Shown here piece by piece: positions 54,670 through 62,697 of a stretch of 64,000 bases of DNA. The stretch covers positions 1-64,000 of the forward strand of contig CANJXF010000016.1 of NCBI GenBank assembly GCA_947478865.1. The letters run 5' to 3'. The stretch is from Verrucomicrobiales bacterium (lineage in GTDB: Bacteria; Verrucomicrobiota; Verrucomicrobiia; Limisphaerales; CANJXF01). The stretch's first letter is position 1. Each line of letters begins with the position of its first letter. The notes under the pieces were generated by a model. The model ran no database searches. It worked only from the letters and a program-made list of their open reading frames with translations, and was not told where the DNA came from. Both the position numbers and the translations under genes were made by a program.

Positions 54670-55947
54670 CTACCCGCGGAAAAGGACGATTCGGTTTGTA
54701 TTGGTCCCTTTCGCGTTGTTGTCGACGCCCCAACAATTGGCCGTTTTGGTGAATTCCTGGTCGTTGATCAAAATCAGTTCTGGATTCAGTCCTGCGTCGA
54801 TGCCGCAGGGCAAAACGGCTTCTTCCAATTTAATTTTTCCGCCGCGAACTTCGCCGACTTCAAATGCGATGTGTCCTCCGGGTTTTAAAACGCGATGCAG
54901 TTCGCGAAAAACCTCAGTCATGGCGGCTTGCCATTTTTCCAGTTTACCGGGGACGGTCAGCTTCACGGTTTTCGCATCGAGGCCGACGAACCAGCAGCGG
55001 AGCCAATTGTCGCCCGCGTAATCCACGATATCCAGAAATGGTGGCGATGTGACGACGAGCGAAACAGAATTTTCAGGAATTTGCGGTGTCCGCGAACTGG
55101 GCTGGGTCAGGAACAACGCGCGCCCATGGTCTTTCGCGAGGGACAGGCGGAGGCCTGCATCCAGGTCGCTGAGCAGGGAGCGGCTTTTTTTTAGGATAAT
55201 TTTTGCGACGTCGCGTTCGGGAGGGGTCTGGTTGCGGGTCAGGTTTATTTTTTGCTGCGACTGAATGGAAACCGCTTGATTGGGCGGCAAAGTATATACG
55301 GAAAAAAAACCTGGCGAATGGCCGGTGAGCCGGTTTAGCGCAACCATTCGAATCCAATCGTCCACCGAATCCAGTTGTCCGCTGGCCGTGCGGCGGAGAA
55401 GATACTTTTTCAGCGCAACAATCTGTTTGAGCGTCTCGGGATGATAAAAAACGAGTAGTTCCTCTGGCCATTCATCGTGGTCGGCAAAGTCGATTTCACC
55501 AAGACGCGAGGCGACTTGTTCCAGTGCGGGCGGATTCAACCTTGGTTTCGTAAGGAAGACGCTGAGCGGATTGATATCGCAGCCAAATGGAATTCGCCCC
55601 AGTAAAGCGGCTTCGACCAACGTCGTGCCGCGGCCCATGAATGGATCATAGACGATATCGCCAGGGTGGGTGAGTCGTTCGATGAAGAAACGCGGGAGCT
55701 GCGGTTTAAAACAGGCGCGATAGGAAATTTCCTGGAGGCGGCTGGCCGCGCGTTGTTTGGCGGTCCAGAATTCATTCACGTATGTCGGGATGCGCCGAGG
55801 CTCGCCCCCGGCAGTTTTAACTTCCGTCGTTAAATTTCGCGACGGCTGGCCAAATTCCTGGAACGTGCTAATTTGCTGCGCAAAAGGGGTTTTCCGCTGT
55901 GGCTGCGAAAAGTGGAGCGCGAGTTGAGTTGTTTGGCCGGTTGACAT
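54670..55947 (-). CDS. orphan DNA (N4/N6) methyltransferase
   Basis: 425 residues from ATG 55947 (an earlier ATG at 56094 gives an unlikely leader). Motif I DPFMGRGTTLVEAALLGRIPFGCDINP and motif IV TSPPFLDIVDYAGDNW in the order I...IV indicate a DNA methyltransferase of the D12/N6_N4 type; HRVLKPGGHIAFEVGE follows. No restriction endonuclease beside it; such solitary enzymes usually regulate or protect DNA. The target is not predictable from sequence. Confidence 0.8.
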   Translation of the reverse strand: MSTGQTTQLALHFSQPQRKTPFAQQISTFQEFGQPSRNLTTEVKTAGGEPRRIPTYVNEFWTAKQRAASRLQEISYRACFKPQLPRFFIERLTHPGDIVYDPFMGRGTTLVEAALLGRIPFGCDINPLSVFLTKPRLNPPALEQVASRLGEIDFADHDEWPEELLVFYHPETLKQIVALKKYLLRRTASGQLDSVDDWIRMVALNRLTGHSPGFFSVYTLPPNQAVSIQSQQKINLTRNQTPPERDVAKIILKKSRSLLSDLDAGLRLSLAKDHGRALFLTQPSSRTPQIPENSVSLVVTSPPFLDIVDYAGDNWLRCWFVGLDAKTVKLTVPGKLEKWQAAMTEVFRELHRVLKPGGHIAFEVGEVRGGKIKLEEAVLPCGIDAGLNPELILINDQEFTKTANCWGVDNNAKGTNTNRIVLFRG

Positions 55948-56166
55948 TCCTGCCGAAAGAAAATCAACAAACTGAAAGTCGAACAAGCGCTTTAATCTGG
56001 TGGAGCCAATGCTTTTCACAGAGCTGTTTTTAGCCGGTTTTTTGGCGGGCTGATTGTGGAAAAACAGGACTTGCCAACCGATAATTCGACGCATAGGCTC
56101 TGCGCTCCTTTTTAAGAACTAGGAAAAGACGCGGTGGAATGGATTTGCCGCAGCCAATTTAAATTT

Positions 56167-56421
56167 ATGTCAGTAAAAATTCGCATGAAACGCATCGGCG
56201 CCAAGAACACGCCGGTATTCCGCATTGTAGTGGCTGATAGCCGTAGTCCCCGTGATGGTAAGTTCATCGAGGAAATCGGAACCTATCAACCGTTGAAGAA
56301 GGGTGAAAACTTCACCGTGGACGTGGCTCGCGCCAACTATTGGGTGAGCAAAGGCGCGCAGCCTAGTGACACCGTGGCGAGCTTTTTGAAGAAAGCCAAC
56401 CGCGCTGCGGCTGCTGCTTAA
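56167..56421 (+). CDS. rpsP: 30S ribosomal protein S16
   Basis: 84 residues. [42 protein letters not shown] is the S16 signature. First gene of rpsP-khpA-trmD-rplS; the first 33 bp of an upstream open frame are excluded because homology begins at ATG 56167. Normal size. Confidence 0.96.
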   Translation: MSVKIRMKRIGAKNTPVFRIVVADSRSPRDGKFIEEIGTYQPLKKGENFTVDVARANYWVSKGAQPSDTVASFLKKANRAAAAA

Positions 56422-56430
56422 TTTTCTACC

Positions 56431-56673
56431 ATGCAAGCCTTTCTTGATTTCGTCGTCAAAGGGCTGGTGAATCATCCCGAAGCCGTGACGGTTACGCCTG
56501 TCGAAAAAAACGATCTGACGGTGTATGAACTGCGTTTGCATCAGGACGACGTTGGTAAAGTGATTGGTAAACAGGGTATGACGATTAATGCGATCCGTTC
56601 GCTGCTGCTGGCGGGAAGCGCGAAAAAAGGTTTGCGCTGCACGATTGAAATCGTTGAGGAGAAGCCGGCTTAA
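56431..56673 (+). CDS. khpA: KhpA-type RNA-binding KH domain protein
   Basis: 80 residues, a single KH domain: [49 protein letters not shown] with GKxG loop and IEIVEE. The canonical location after rpsP. Co-transcribed (9-bp gap). Confidence 0.93.
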   Translation: MQAFLDFVVKGLVNHPEAVTVTPVEKNDLTVYELRLHQDDVGKVIGKQGMTINAIRSLLLAGSAKKGLRCTIEIVEEKPA

Positions 56674-56708
56674 GTGGTTGGCGGCGGTTTTCCGCTGGAT
56701 CATTGAGC

Positions 56709-57374
56709 ATGAAAATCGACGTGCTCACTTTGTTTCCCGAAATGTTCGTCGGACCGCTGGATTTCAGCATGGTCAAGCGAGCGAGGGATTCAGGAATTTT
56801 GAATTTGCGGGTGGTCAATCTTCGAGATTACACCCACGACCGGCATAAAACGGTGGATGATAAGCCGTTTGGCGGTGGACCAGGAATGCTCCTCAAACCG
56901 GAGCCGATCTTTGAAGCAGTAGAAAATTTGGCCAACGCGACGACTCGCGTGATCATGCTAACGCCCACAGGACGCAAGTTTGATCAGCAACTCGCGCGCG
57001 AGTTGGCGCAACAGGAACACTTGCTGTTTCTTTGCGGCGCTTACGAAGGATTTGATGAGCGAGTTCGGACGTTGGTGCAGGATGAAGTGTCGATCGGCGA
57101 CTATGTGCTGACGAACGGTGCTTTGCCCGCAATGGTGGTGATCGATGCGGTTACGCGACTTTTGCCCGGCGTTTTGGGCGACGACCAGAGCTCGCAGGAT
57201 GAATCGTTCAGTCACGGCACTTTGGAATATTCGCATTACACGCGCCCGGCGGAATTTCGGGGAATGCGAGTTCCTGACGTGCTTTTATCCGGCAACCATG
57301 CGGAAATCGAAAAATGGCGCAGGGAGCAAGCAAAGTTGCGCACGGAAGAGAGAAGGCCAGATTTGTTAGAATAA
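56709..57374 (+). CDS. trmD: tRNA (guanine-N1)-methyltransferase TrmD
   Basis: 221 residues from ATG 56709 (a TTG two codons upstream is unlikely). Trefoil-knot SAM site with [44 protein letters not shown] and [11 protein letters not shown], which recognise G37 of tRNA. Slightly shorter at the C-terminus than E. coli TrmD (255). rimM, which usually lies between khpA and trmD, is absent here. Confidence 0.95.
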   Translation: MKIDVLTLFPEMFVGPLDFSMVKRARDSGILNLRVVNLRDYTHDRHKTVDDKPFGGGPGMLLKPEPIFEAVENLANATTRVIMLTPTGRKFDQQLARELAQQEHLLFLCGAYEGFDERVRTLVQDEVSIGDYVLTNGALPAMVVIDAVTRLLPGVLGDDQSSQDESFSHGTLEYSHYTRPAEFRGMRVPDVLLSGNHAEIEKWRREQAKLRTEERRPDLLE

Positions 57375-57454
57375 TTTTTGCAGCGGCGGTTTGGATCGTC
57401 GGCAAATCGGAAAGAATTTAGAACACGGTCCAGAACCGTTTAGGAAAGAGACTT

Positions 57455-57910
57455 ATGAACCAGGTAATACTTGATAAAATTGAATCAGAACAGTTTCGCA
57501 AAGATGGCGCCGCCTTCTCGGTTGGCGATTCTGTGCGAGTTCACACCAAAGTTGTGGAAGGCGACAAGGAACGCGTCCAGATTTTTGCTGGTGTCGTGAT
57601 TGGTAAGCGTGGTCACGGCTTGAACGAAACCTTCACTGTGCGACGCATTAGCTACGGCGAAGGTGTCGAACGTATCTTCCCTAAGCATTCTCCGCGTGTT
57701 GAAAAGATTGAAGTTGAACGCCGTGGTCAAGTGCGCCGTGCGAAGTTGACGTATTTGCGCAAACGTATCGGCAAGAGCGCCACGTTGGTCAAGGAGCGCG
57801 GAACAACCGCTGCTGAACGCGAAACGCAAGCTGCCGACAAAAAGGCGGCCAAAGCCAAAGTTGCTGCCGACAAAAAGGAAAAGAGCGAAGCGAAAGCGGT
57901 TACCGCTTAA
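57455..57910 (+). CDS. rplS: 50S ribosomal protein L19 with C-terminal extension
   Basis: 151 residues. Core (1-115): [50 protein letters not shown]. After the usual end it adds an Ala/Lys/Glu-rich ~35-residue tail ([23 protein letters not shown]), a low-complexity extension as in other Verrucomicrobia. Ends in a strong intrinsic terminator. Confidence 0.95.
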   Translation: MNQVILDKIESEQFRKDGAAFSVGDSVRVHTKVVEGDKERVQIFAGVVIGKRGHGLNETFTVRRISYGEGVERIFPKHSPRVEKIEVERRGQVRRAKLTYLRKRIGKSATLVKERGTTAAERETQAADKKAAKAKVAADKKEKSEAKAVTA

Positions 57911-57933
57911 TCAGCTGCTTTTAGAATTTACGC

Positions 57934-57963
57934 GAGCGAGGCTTCGGCCTCGCTCTTTTTTTT
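57934..57963 (+). terminator. rho-independent terminator after rplS
   Basis: 9-bp perfect stem GAGCGAGGC / GCCTCGCTC with UUCG tetraloop, then eight T residues. It ends at the hisS stop on the opposite strand, so the two convergent transcripts end here. Confidence 0.95.
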
Positions 57964-59212
57964 AGCCCAAGTTTTCGTGGAGGTCGCCGGGAGCGAGAAT
58001 TTTTTCTTCTCGGGTGCGAAGATTTTTTAGTTTCACGGTCAGCTCTAAGTCAGCGGAGCGTTCCAGTTTGATCGTGTACGCGGAATTTAACTCCATCGCG
58101 CGTTTAAATTGCTTGTCGGATTTTGCGGGCGTAAACGAATATTCGATTGCATAACCTTCGTCGCGCAGATCGTGAATCAATTCCAACGAAGCCGGGCGCA
58201 GTTCTTCGTCTTCAATTAGGCAGAATGCGTGAATGTGCGAATCGAATTTCGGCATTAAACCGCGGGCTTTGAGGAGTTCCAGTAATACCACGTCGCCCAT
58301 GCCGAAGCCGAGCGCGGGCAGGTTCACCTTGCCGCCACTGATTAGTTTCACGAGATTGTCATAACGACCGCCGCCGGCAATCGCGCGAAATTCCCCTTTT
58401 TTGTCGAACGCTTCAAATACGACCCCGGTGTAATAGGCGAGTCCGCGAATCACGTGATAGTCCACTCGGACAAAATCGCTCAGGCCGCGCGCGGTTAAAT
58501 TTTTCAGAATCAGATCCAACTCTGCCGTCGGCGTGCCGCTTTTAATGAACGTGGTGACTTCGTCTGCAGATATTCCAAGTGCGTCCAATTTGATTTTGCT
58601 TTGCGCAGGATCTTCGCGCTCCATTTTATCAATGATCTGGTAAAACTGATAAGCCTTGGATTCATCCTGGCAACGTTGCTGGAAAAATTCCTGCCACGCA
58701 TTGCGACTGCTGAGGCGAATCACGAAATCGTCGCTCGTCAGACCAAAGCTGCGCAATGTATCGATCAGAAGGGCGATTAATTCAGCTTCAGCCGAGACGT
58801 CGGACTCACCGAAGATATCGCAGTTGAATTGAAAGTGTTCGCGCAATCGGCCTTTTTGCTGCCGTTCGTAGCGAAAGAGTTGCGGAACGGCAAACCACTT
58901 GATCGGCTTTTTATAATTTCGTTCGCTGCTGGAAATCATGCGGGCCAGAGTCGGCGTCATTTCCGGACGAAGCGCCACCGCCCGTTCTCCTTTGTCCACG
59001 AAATTGTAAAGTTGGCCCACGATTTCTTCGCCACTTTTCAGGGTGAATAACTCCAATGGTTCTAATGGCGGGCCATCGTATTCGCGGAATGCATAACGCC
59101 GGGCGACTTCGCGCCATTTGCCGAAAATGTATTGGCGCGCGTCCGCGCTCCACGCCTCGGAATTCGGGAGTGGTTCGGGATAAAAATCGCGGAAACCGGG
59201 TAAACGTTCCAT
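57962..59212 (-). CDS. hisS: histidyl-tRNA synthetase
   Basis: 416 residues. Class II core with RPEMTPTLARM (motif 2 region ...FRYERQQKGRLREHFQFNCDIFG), RGLAYYTGVVFEAFDK and GGGRYDNLV (histidine signature), then an anticodon-binding domain. The motif 1 region has LPGFRDFYPE. Stop overlaps the rplS terminator. Complete. Confidence 0.95.
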   Translation of the reverse strand: MERLPGFRDFYPEPLPNSEAWSADARQYIFGKWREVARRYAFREYDGPPLEPLELFTLKSGEEIVGQLYNFVDKGERAVALRPEMTPTLARMISSSERNYKKPIKWFAVPQLFRYERQQKGRLREHFQFNCDIFGESDVSAEAELIALLIDTLRSFGLTSDDFVIRLSSRNAWQEFFQQRCQDESKAYQFYQIIDKMEREDPAQSKIKLDALGISADEVTTFIKSGTPTAELDLILKNLTARGLSDFVRVDYHVIRGLAYYTGVVFEAFDKKGEFRAIAGGGRYDNLVKLISGGKVNLPALGFGMGDVVLLELLKARGLMPKFDSHIHAFCLIEDEELRPASLELIHDLRDEGYAIEYSFTPAKSDKQFKRAMELNSAYTIKLERSADLELTVKLKNLRTREEKILAPGDLHENLG

Positions 59213-59321
59213 AAATCAACGGCGAAAATGCACAATAGAGAGCGATTGAAAAAGCTATTTCTGGTTCCGCAGTCAATGTCCCGCCGGACCGAAATTTAAA
59301 ACTAAACTCAGTGCGGAGGTA

Positions 59322-59630
59322 TTATGAGGAGGTCGATGGACTGATCCCTGACAACTTGAGAACCGATTCGCGCATTTCTTTGCCTGGCTTGAATTTAACC
59401 ACACTGCGTTGCGGGATCGGAACGTCTTTCTCCGGCGCGTTGGGATTTCGGCCGATTCGAGCTTTACGTATCTTGACTTCGAACACGCCAAAGTTTCGCA
59501 ATTCGACGGTGTCGCCTTTGGCGACAGACTCAGCAATGTAATCGAGCGTCTTCTGAACGACATCGAGAATCTCCTGTTGTCCTAAGCCGGTTTCTTTGCT
59601 GATCCGAACTACCAAATCGCGCTTTGTCAT
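59322..59630 (-). CDS. HU/IHF-family DNA-binding protein
   Basis: 102 residues. Bacterial histone-like fold: VRISKETGLGQQEILDVVQKTLDYIAESVAKGDTVELRNFGVF and RIGRNPNAPEKDVPIPQRSVVKFKPGKEMR (DNA-binding arm with the intercalating Pro). The C-terminal tail (VLKLSGISPSTSS) is longer than in HU. Which subunit type (HU or IHF) cannot be assigned. Confidence 0.92.
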   Translation of the reverse strand: MTKRDLVVRISKETGLGQQEILDVVQKTLDYIAESVAKGDTVELRNFGVFEVKIRKARIGRNPNAPEKDVPIPQRSVVKFKPGKEMRESVLKLSGISPSTSS

Positions 59631-59704
59631 AAACTATCGTTGGGGATGCCAACAAACAGTGTCGGGTATAACGACGGCGCTGCGGCTGGTCAAGGGCGAA
59701 TCGA

Positions 59705-59992
59705 TTAGCTCTCGATCACATTGATCTCTACAGGCTCAACTTTGATGCCCATTTTCTCCAACCACTTGATCGACGCCTTGATGTCGGCCCGTTTCCCTTC
59801 GAGTTCAAGGGAGACGATTCCAATTTCATCCGTGACGCTTGCCTGACGAACATTTGTGATGACCGGAAATTTCTTGGCCAGCTGCCAGACCACCGGGGTG
59901 GTGATGAGTTTGGGCGGAAACATCAACCACAGGCGCGTTTGCTGCGATTGATTGCCGCTGGCCGGTTTGTCTTTGGTTTTCTTTTTTGCCAT
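59705..59992 (-). CDS. NIL-domain protein
   Basis: 95 residues from ATG 59992. NIL domain (ferredoxin-like, found at the C-terminus of MetN): RLWLMFPPKLITTPVVWQLAKKFPVITNVRQASVTDEIGIVSLELEG and LEKMGIKVEPVEI. It is the last gene of the thrC-moaD-moaD-NIL operon, separated from the MoaD gene by 10 bp. NIL domains near MoaD and ThrC are linked to sulfur/methionine metabolism in other bacteria (established as co-occurrence); probably a sensor or sulfur-transfer partner here (inference). Confidence 0.8.
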   Translation of the reverse strand: MAKKKTKDKPASGNQSQQTRLWLMFPPKLITTPVVWQLAKKFPVITNVRQASVTDEIGIVSLELEGKRADIKASIKWLEKMGIKVEPVEINVIES

Positions 59993-60002
59993 AACCAGTT
60001 TC

Positions 60003-60278
60003 CTATCCGCCTGCAATGGCTGGGATGATGCTGATTTCATCGCCATCCTTCAGAGCTGTTTCTTGATTTTGCAAAAAGCGGATGTCTTCTTCGTTCACGT
60101 AAACATTCACAAAACGGCGAACCGCGCCGCTTTCATCCACGAGGCGTTCTTGAATACCAGGAAAGCGACTTTGCAGTTGCGCGATTGCGTCGCTGATGGT
60201 TTTGGCATCGATCTGCACAAGTTCCTCTTCGTTGGTCAATTTGCGTAGCGGAGTTGGAATTCTGACGTTAATAGGCAT
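60003..60278 (-). CDS. MoaD/ThiS-like ubiquitin-fold sulfur carrier, copy 1
   Basis: 91 residues. MPINVRIPTPLRKLTNEEELVQI, TISDAIAQLQSRFPGIQERLVDE, VNVYVNEEDIRFLQNQETALKDGDEISIIPAIAGG. The free C-terminal Gly-Gly is the site of adenylation and thiocarboxylation. Tandem paralogue of the gene at 60307-60582, nearly identical over the last 45 residues. Part of the SAM-riboswitch operon. Confidence 0.86.
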   Translation of the reverse strand: MPINVRIPTPLRKLTNEEELVQIDAKTISDAIAQLQSRFPGIQERLVDESGAVRRFVNVYVNEEDIRFLQNQETALKDGDEISIIPAIAGG

Positions 60279-60306
60279 AAAGTTGATTCAGTGTTGGAGT
60301 TTGTTT

Positions 60307-60582
60307 TTAACCGCCGGCAATCGCCGAAATGATTCTTACTTCATCTCCATCGCGCAAGGCCGTTTGTTGATTCTGCAAGAAGCGAATGTCCTCTTCGTTC
60401 ACGTAAACATTGACGAAACGACGCACGGAACCGTCGCTTTCCAAAAGTCTTTCGACGAATCGCGGATAGCGCACCTGCAGCGTTTTGATGACTTCGAAAA
60501 CCGTCGTTCCAGAGACTTCAACAACTTGCTCGTTGTCCAAGAGTTTTCGCAACGGTTCCTGCGTTCGAACTTTGATTCGCAT
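60307..60582 (-). CDS. MoaD/ThiS-like ubiquitin-fold sulfur carrier, copy 2
   Basis: 91 residues. MRIKVRTQEPLRKLLDNEQVVEV, VFEVIKTLQVRYPRFVERLLESDGS, RRFVNVYVNEEDIRFLQNQQTALRDGDEVRIISAIAGG. C-terminal Gly-Gly conserved. Lies 1 bp after the thrC stop at 60584. No moaE, thiF or moeB homologue is next to it, so the adenylating enzyme must be elsewhere. Role: sulfur delivery, most likely to the neighbouring PLP enzyme (inference). Confidence 0.86.
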   Translation of the reverse strand: MRIKVRTQEPLRKLLDNEQVVEVSGTTVFEVIKTLQVRYPRFVERLLESDGSVRRFVNVYVNEEDIRFLQNQQTALRDGDEVRIISAIAGG

Positions 60583-60583
60583 A

Positions 60584-61846
60584 TTACGCCGTTACGGTGG
60601 ACTTGTTTTCTGCTTCAAGCAGCGATTCAAATTCGCGCAAGCTCGGGCGAATCTCGCGAGCCTGGCCGACGTGGCCGGCCACCGATTCCAGCGTCTTCAA
60701 TCCGTTGCCGGTGATGCAAAGAACGGCTGAATCCATGGCTGGGATTTTTCCAGTTGCGACCAGCTTCTTGGCGACCGCGACCGTGACTCCGCCTGCTGTT
60801 TCGGCAAAAATTCCTTCGCATTCGGCCAGCATTTTAATACCGTCGCGGATTTCATCATCGGTGACGTCGTCGGCTGCGCCGCCGGTTTCTTTCATCACTT
60901 TCAACGCATAAAATCCATCGGCTGGAGTGCCGATCGCCAACGATTTTGCAATCGTGTTTGGCTTAACTGGTTTGAAGAAATCGAGTCCCGCTTTTTGCGC
61001 CACGGAAATCGGAGAGCATCCGGTCGCCTGCGCACCGTGAACGGAATACCTGCTCTGTTGCACGAGCCCGAGCTTCACGAATTCCTGATAGCTTTTCTGA
61101 ATCTTCGTGAGTAACGAACCGGAAGCCATCGGGACAACCGTGTGTTGCGGAATTTTCCAGCCGAGTTGTTCGATGATTTCAAAGCCCATGCTCTTGGAAC
61201 CTTCGGCGTAATACGGCCTCATGTTCACGTTCACAAATGCCCAGCCGTATTTGCCCGCGATTTCCGCGCAGAGCCGATTTACTTCGTCGTAATGACCTTT
61301 GATTCCCACGACATTTGCGCCGTAAACGAGGGAATTTAAAATTTTGCCTTGTTCCAGATCCGAGGGGATAAACACATAGGCTTTTAATCCTGCCGCAGCC
61401 GCATTCGCAGCCACTGAATTGGCCAGGTTGCCCGTTGAGGCACAGGCAACTGTGGTGAAACCGAGTTCCTTGGCGCGGCTCAAAGCCACGCTGACCACGC
61501 GATCTTTGAACGAGAGCGTCGGATAATTAACCGTGTCGTTCTTGATCCAGAGTTCGCGGATGCCTAGCCGTTTGGCCAATCGATCTGCCTTGATCAATGG
61601 AGTGAAGCCGACTTCGCATCCGACCGTCGGTTCGCCAGCGATTGGCAGCAGCTCGCGGTAACGCCACATGTTTTTGCCGCGCGATTCAATCGCTTTCTTA
61701 GTTAATGATTGCTTGATGCGATCATAGTCGTAAGCGACTTCCAGCGGACCGAAGTCGAATTCGCAAACATGCGTTGCGGCGAGGGGATATTCGCGTCCGC
61801 ACTCGCGGCACTTCAACGCCTTCATGAATCCAGTTTGTTTATCCAT
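60584..61846 (-). CDS. thrC: threonine synthase-type PLP enzyme under SAM-I riboswitch control
   Basis: 420 residues. Zinc-ribbon-like start LKCRECGREYPLAATHVCEFDFGPLEVAYD, then PLP fold: TLSFKDRVVSVALSRAKELG (Schiff-base Lys near 114), VACASTGNLANSVAANAAAAG, GANVVGIKGHYDEVNRLC and ITGNGLKTLESV. It catalyses replacement at C4 of O-phosphohomoserine; threonine synthase is the family name. A SAM-I riboswitch lies in its leader, which is unusual for threonine synthesis, and two sulfur carriers follow. So it may instead form homocysteine from O-phosphohomoserine and a protein thiocarboxylate (inference). Start ATG 61846; ATG 61825 is possible. Confidence 0.85.
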   Translation of the reverse strand: MDKQTGFMKALKCRECGREYPLAATHVCEFDFGPLEVAYDYDRIKQSLTKKAIESRGKNMWRYRELLPIAGEPTVGCEVGFTPLIKADRLAKRLGIRELWIKNDTVNYPTLSFKDRVVSVALSRAKELGFTTVACASTGNLANSVAANAAAAGLKAYVFIPSDLEQGKILNSLVYGANVVGIKGHYDEVNRLCAEIAGKYGWAFVNVNMRPYYAEGSKSMGFEIIEQLGWKIPQHTVVPMASGSLLTKIQKSYQEFVKLGLVQQSRYSVHGAQATGCSPISVAQKAGLDFFKPVKPNTIAKSLAIGTPADGFYALKVMKETGGAADDVTDDEIRDGIKMLAECEGIFAETAGGVTVAVAKKLVATGKIPAMDSAVLCITGNGLKTLESVAGHVGQAREIRPSLREFESLLEAENKSTVTA

Positions 61847-61866
61847 AAATTTATTTTTGTTTTAGC

Positions 61867-61932
61867 GGAGCGACGGTTTCCAACCGGCTTGGTGCTTTCT
61901 CTTGCCAAAAGCCGGTTGCATACCGGCGCTCC
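61867..61932. repeat. REP-like 24-bp inverted repeat in the thrC leader
   Basis: Arms 61867-61890 and 61909-61932 match at 21 of 24 positions with an 18-base loop. Outer ends read GGAGCG/CGCTCC as in the repeat at 37443. It lies between the riboswitch terminator and the thrC start, so it would form a large hairpin in the leader RNA. Confidence 0.75.
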
Positions 61933-61940
61933 AATCGTGG

Positions 61941-61975
61941 AAATAAAAAACCTCTTCCCAGTGAAGAGAAGAGGT
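61941..61975 (-). terminator. attenuator terminator of the SAM-I riboswitch
   Basis: On the minus strand: an 8-bp stem ACCTCTTC / GAAGAGGT (10-base loop), followed by TTTTTTATTT. The 5' arm can pair alternatively with GAGAAGAG in the P1 3' strand of the aptamer just upstream, giving an antiterminator; this is the usual OFF-switch architecture of SAM-I riboswitches. Confidence 0.9.
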
Positions 61976-61996
61976 CGGAAAAATTTCGTGCGCTCT

Positions 61997-62116
61997 TCTC
62001 ATCTTTTCCCAAACCTGCCGCGGTCTGAGCTGGAATTGGCACCTGGACATCGGAGACACGCTCCAACCGGTTGCCGTGGTTTCATCGGGCCAGTCCCTCA
62101 ACCACTCTGAATGAGA
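61997..62116 (-). promoter_or_regulatory. SAM-I (S-box) riboswitch aptamer
   Basis: The minus strand has the S-box core: GAGGGACTGGCCCGATGAAA with the following C-GGCAACC, a later GGTGCCAATTCC-GC and terminal GATGAGA. P1 is TCTCAT (62111-62116) paired with ATGAGA (61997-62002). It ends about 20 bases before the terminator. SAM binding would turn transcription of thrC-moaD-moaD-NIL off. Strong match to the family consensus as I know it; not a covariance-model result. Confidence 0.93.
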
Positions 62117-62175
62117 TTCGTTATATCAACGAATGCGGATACATTGATTGATTGAAAATCCGCTGTCAACGGTTT

Positions 62176-62559
62176 TTATCCCTGAATCTGTTTTGTGTAA
62201 TCCGCTGAAGACAGCAGTGAATTGATTTCATCCGGTTGCGTGAGTTTGATTTTGTAAAACCAGCCGTTGCCGTGCGGGTCGGTGTTGACTAATTCCGGTT
62301 TATCCACGACAGCCTGGTTCACTTCCGAAATTTCTCCGCTGACGGGGGAATAAATGTCGCTGGCCGTTTTAACGGACTCTACGACCGCACACGCTTCGCC
62401 TGCCTTCACGGTGCGCCCAATGGCGGGCAATTCCACAAACACGATGTCGGTCAATTCGTGCTGCGCGTGATCGGTGATGCCGACGGTCGCGGTGTCGCCA
62501 GAGAGGCGAACCCATTCGTGAGATTTGGCGTATTTTAATTCGTTTGGAACGTTGCTCAT
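62176..62559 (-). CDS. gcvH: glycine cleavage system H protein
   Basis: 127 residues. Lipoyl domain with [17 protein letters not shown], the lysine of VKTAS being lipoylated; starts [17 protein letters not shown]. Carries aminomethyl groups between P, T and L proteins. 138 bp downstream of gcvT on the same strand; gcvP is not nearby. Confidence 0.95.
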   Translation of the reverse strand: MSNVPNELKYAKSHEWVRLSGDTATVGITDHAQHELTDIVFVELPAIGRTVKAGEACAVVESVKTASDIYSPVSGEISEVNQAVVDKPELVNTDPHGNGWFYKIKLTQPDEINSLLSSADYTKQIQG

Positions 62560-62697
62560 AAAATTTCTAAGTGCTTCAGCAGGTTACGCGGATGTTCATT
62601 TCACTCAAGCCCGCAAACCGATGTCCCGCGAAGAAAGCGAAGATGATAAAGTTTAAAAGTTTTTCCTTCGCTGCCGTCGCCTCTTCGCGAAATAATC

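Noticed and set aside
62560-62697. Glycine riboswitch near gcvT/gcvH
   Set aside because: I looked for tandem glycine aptamer cores upstream of gcvT and between gcvT and gcvH and saw none; gcvT follows the oxidoreductase by 6 bp.
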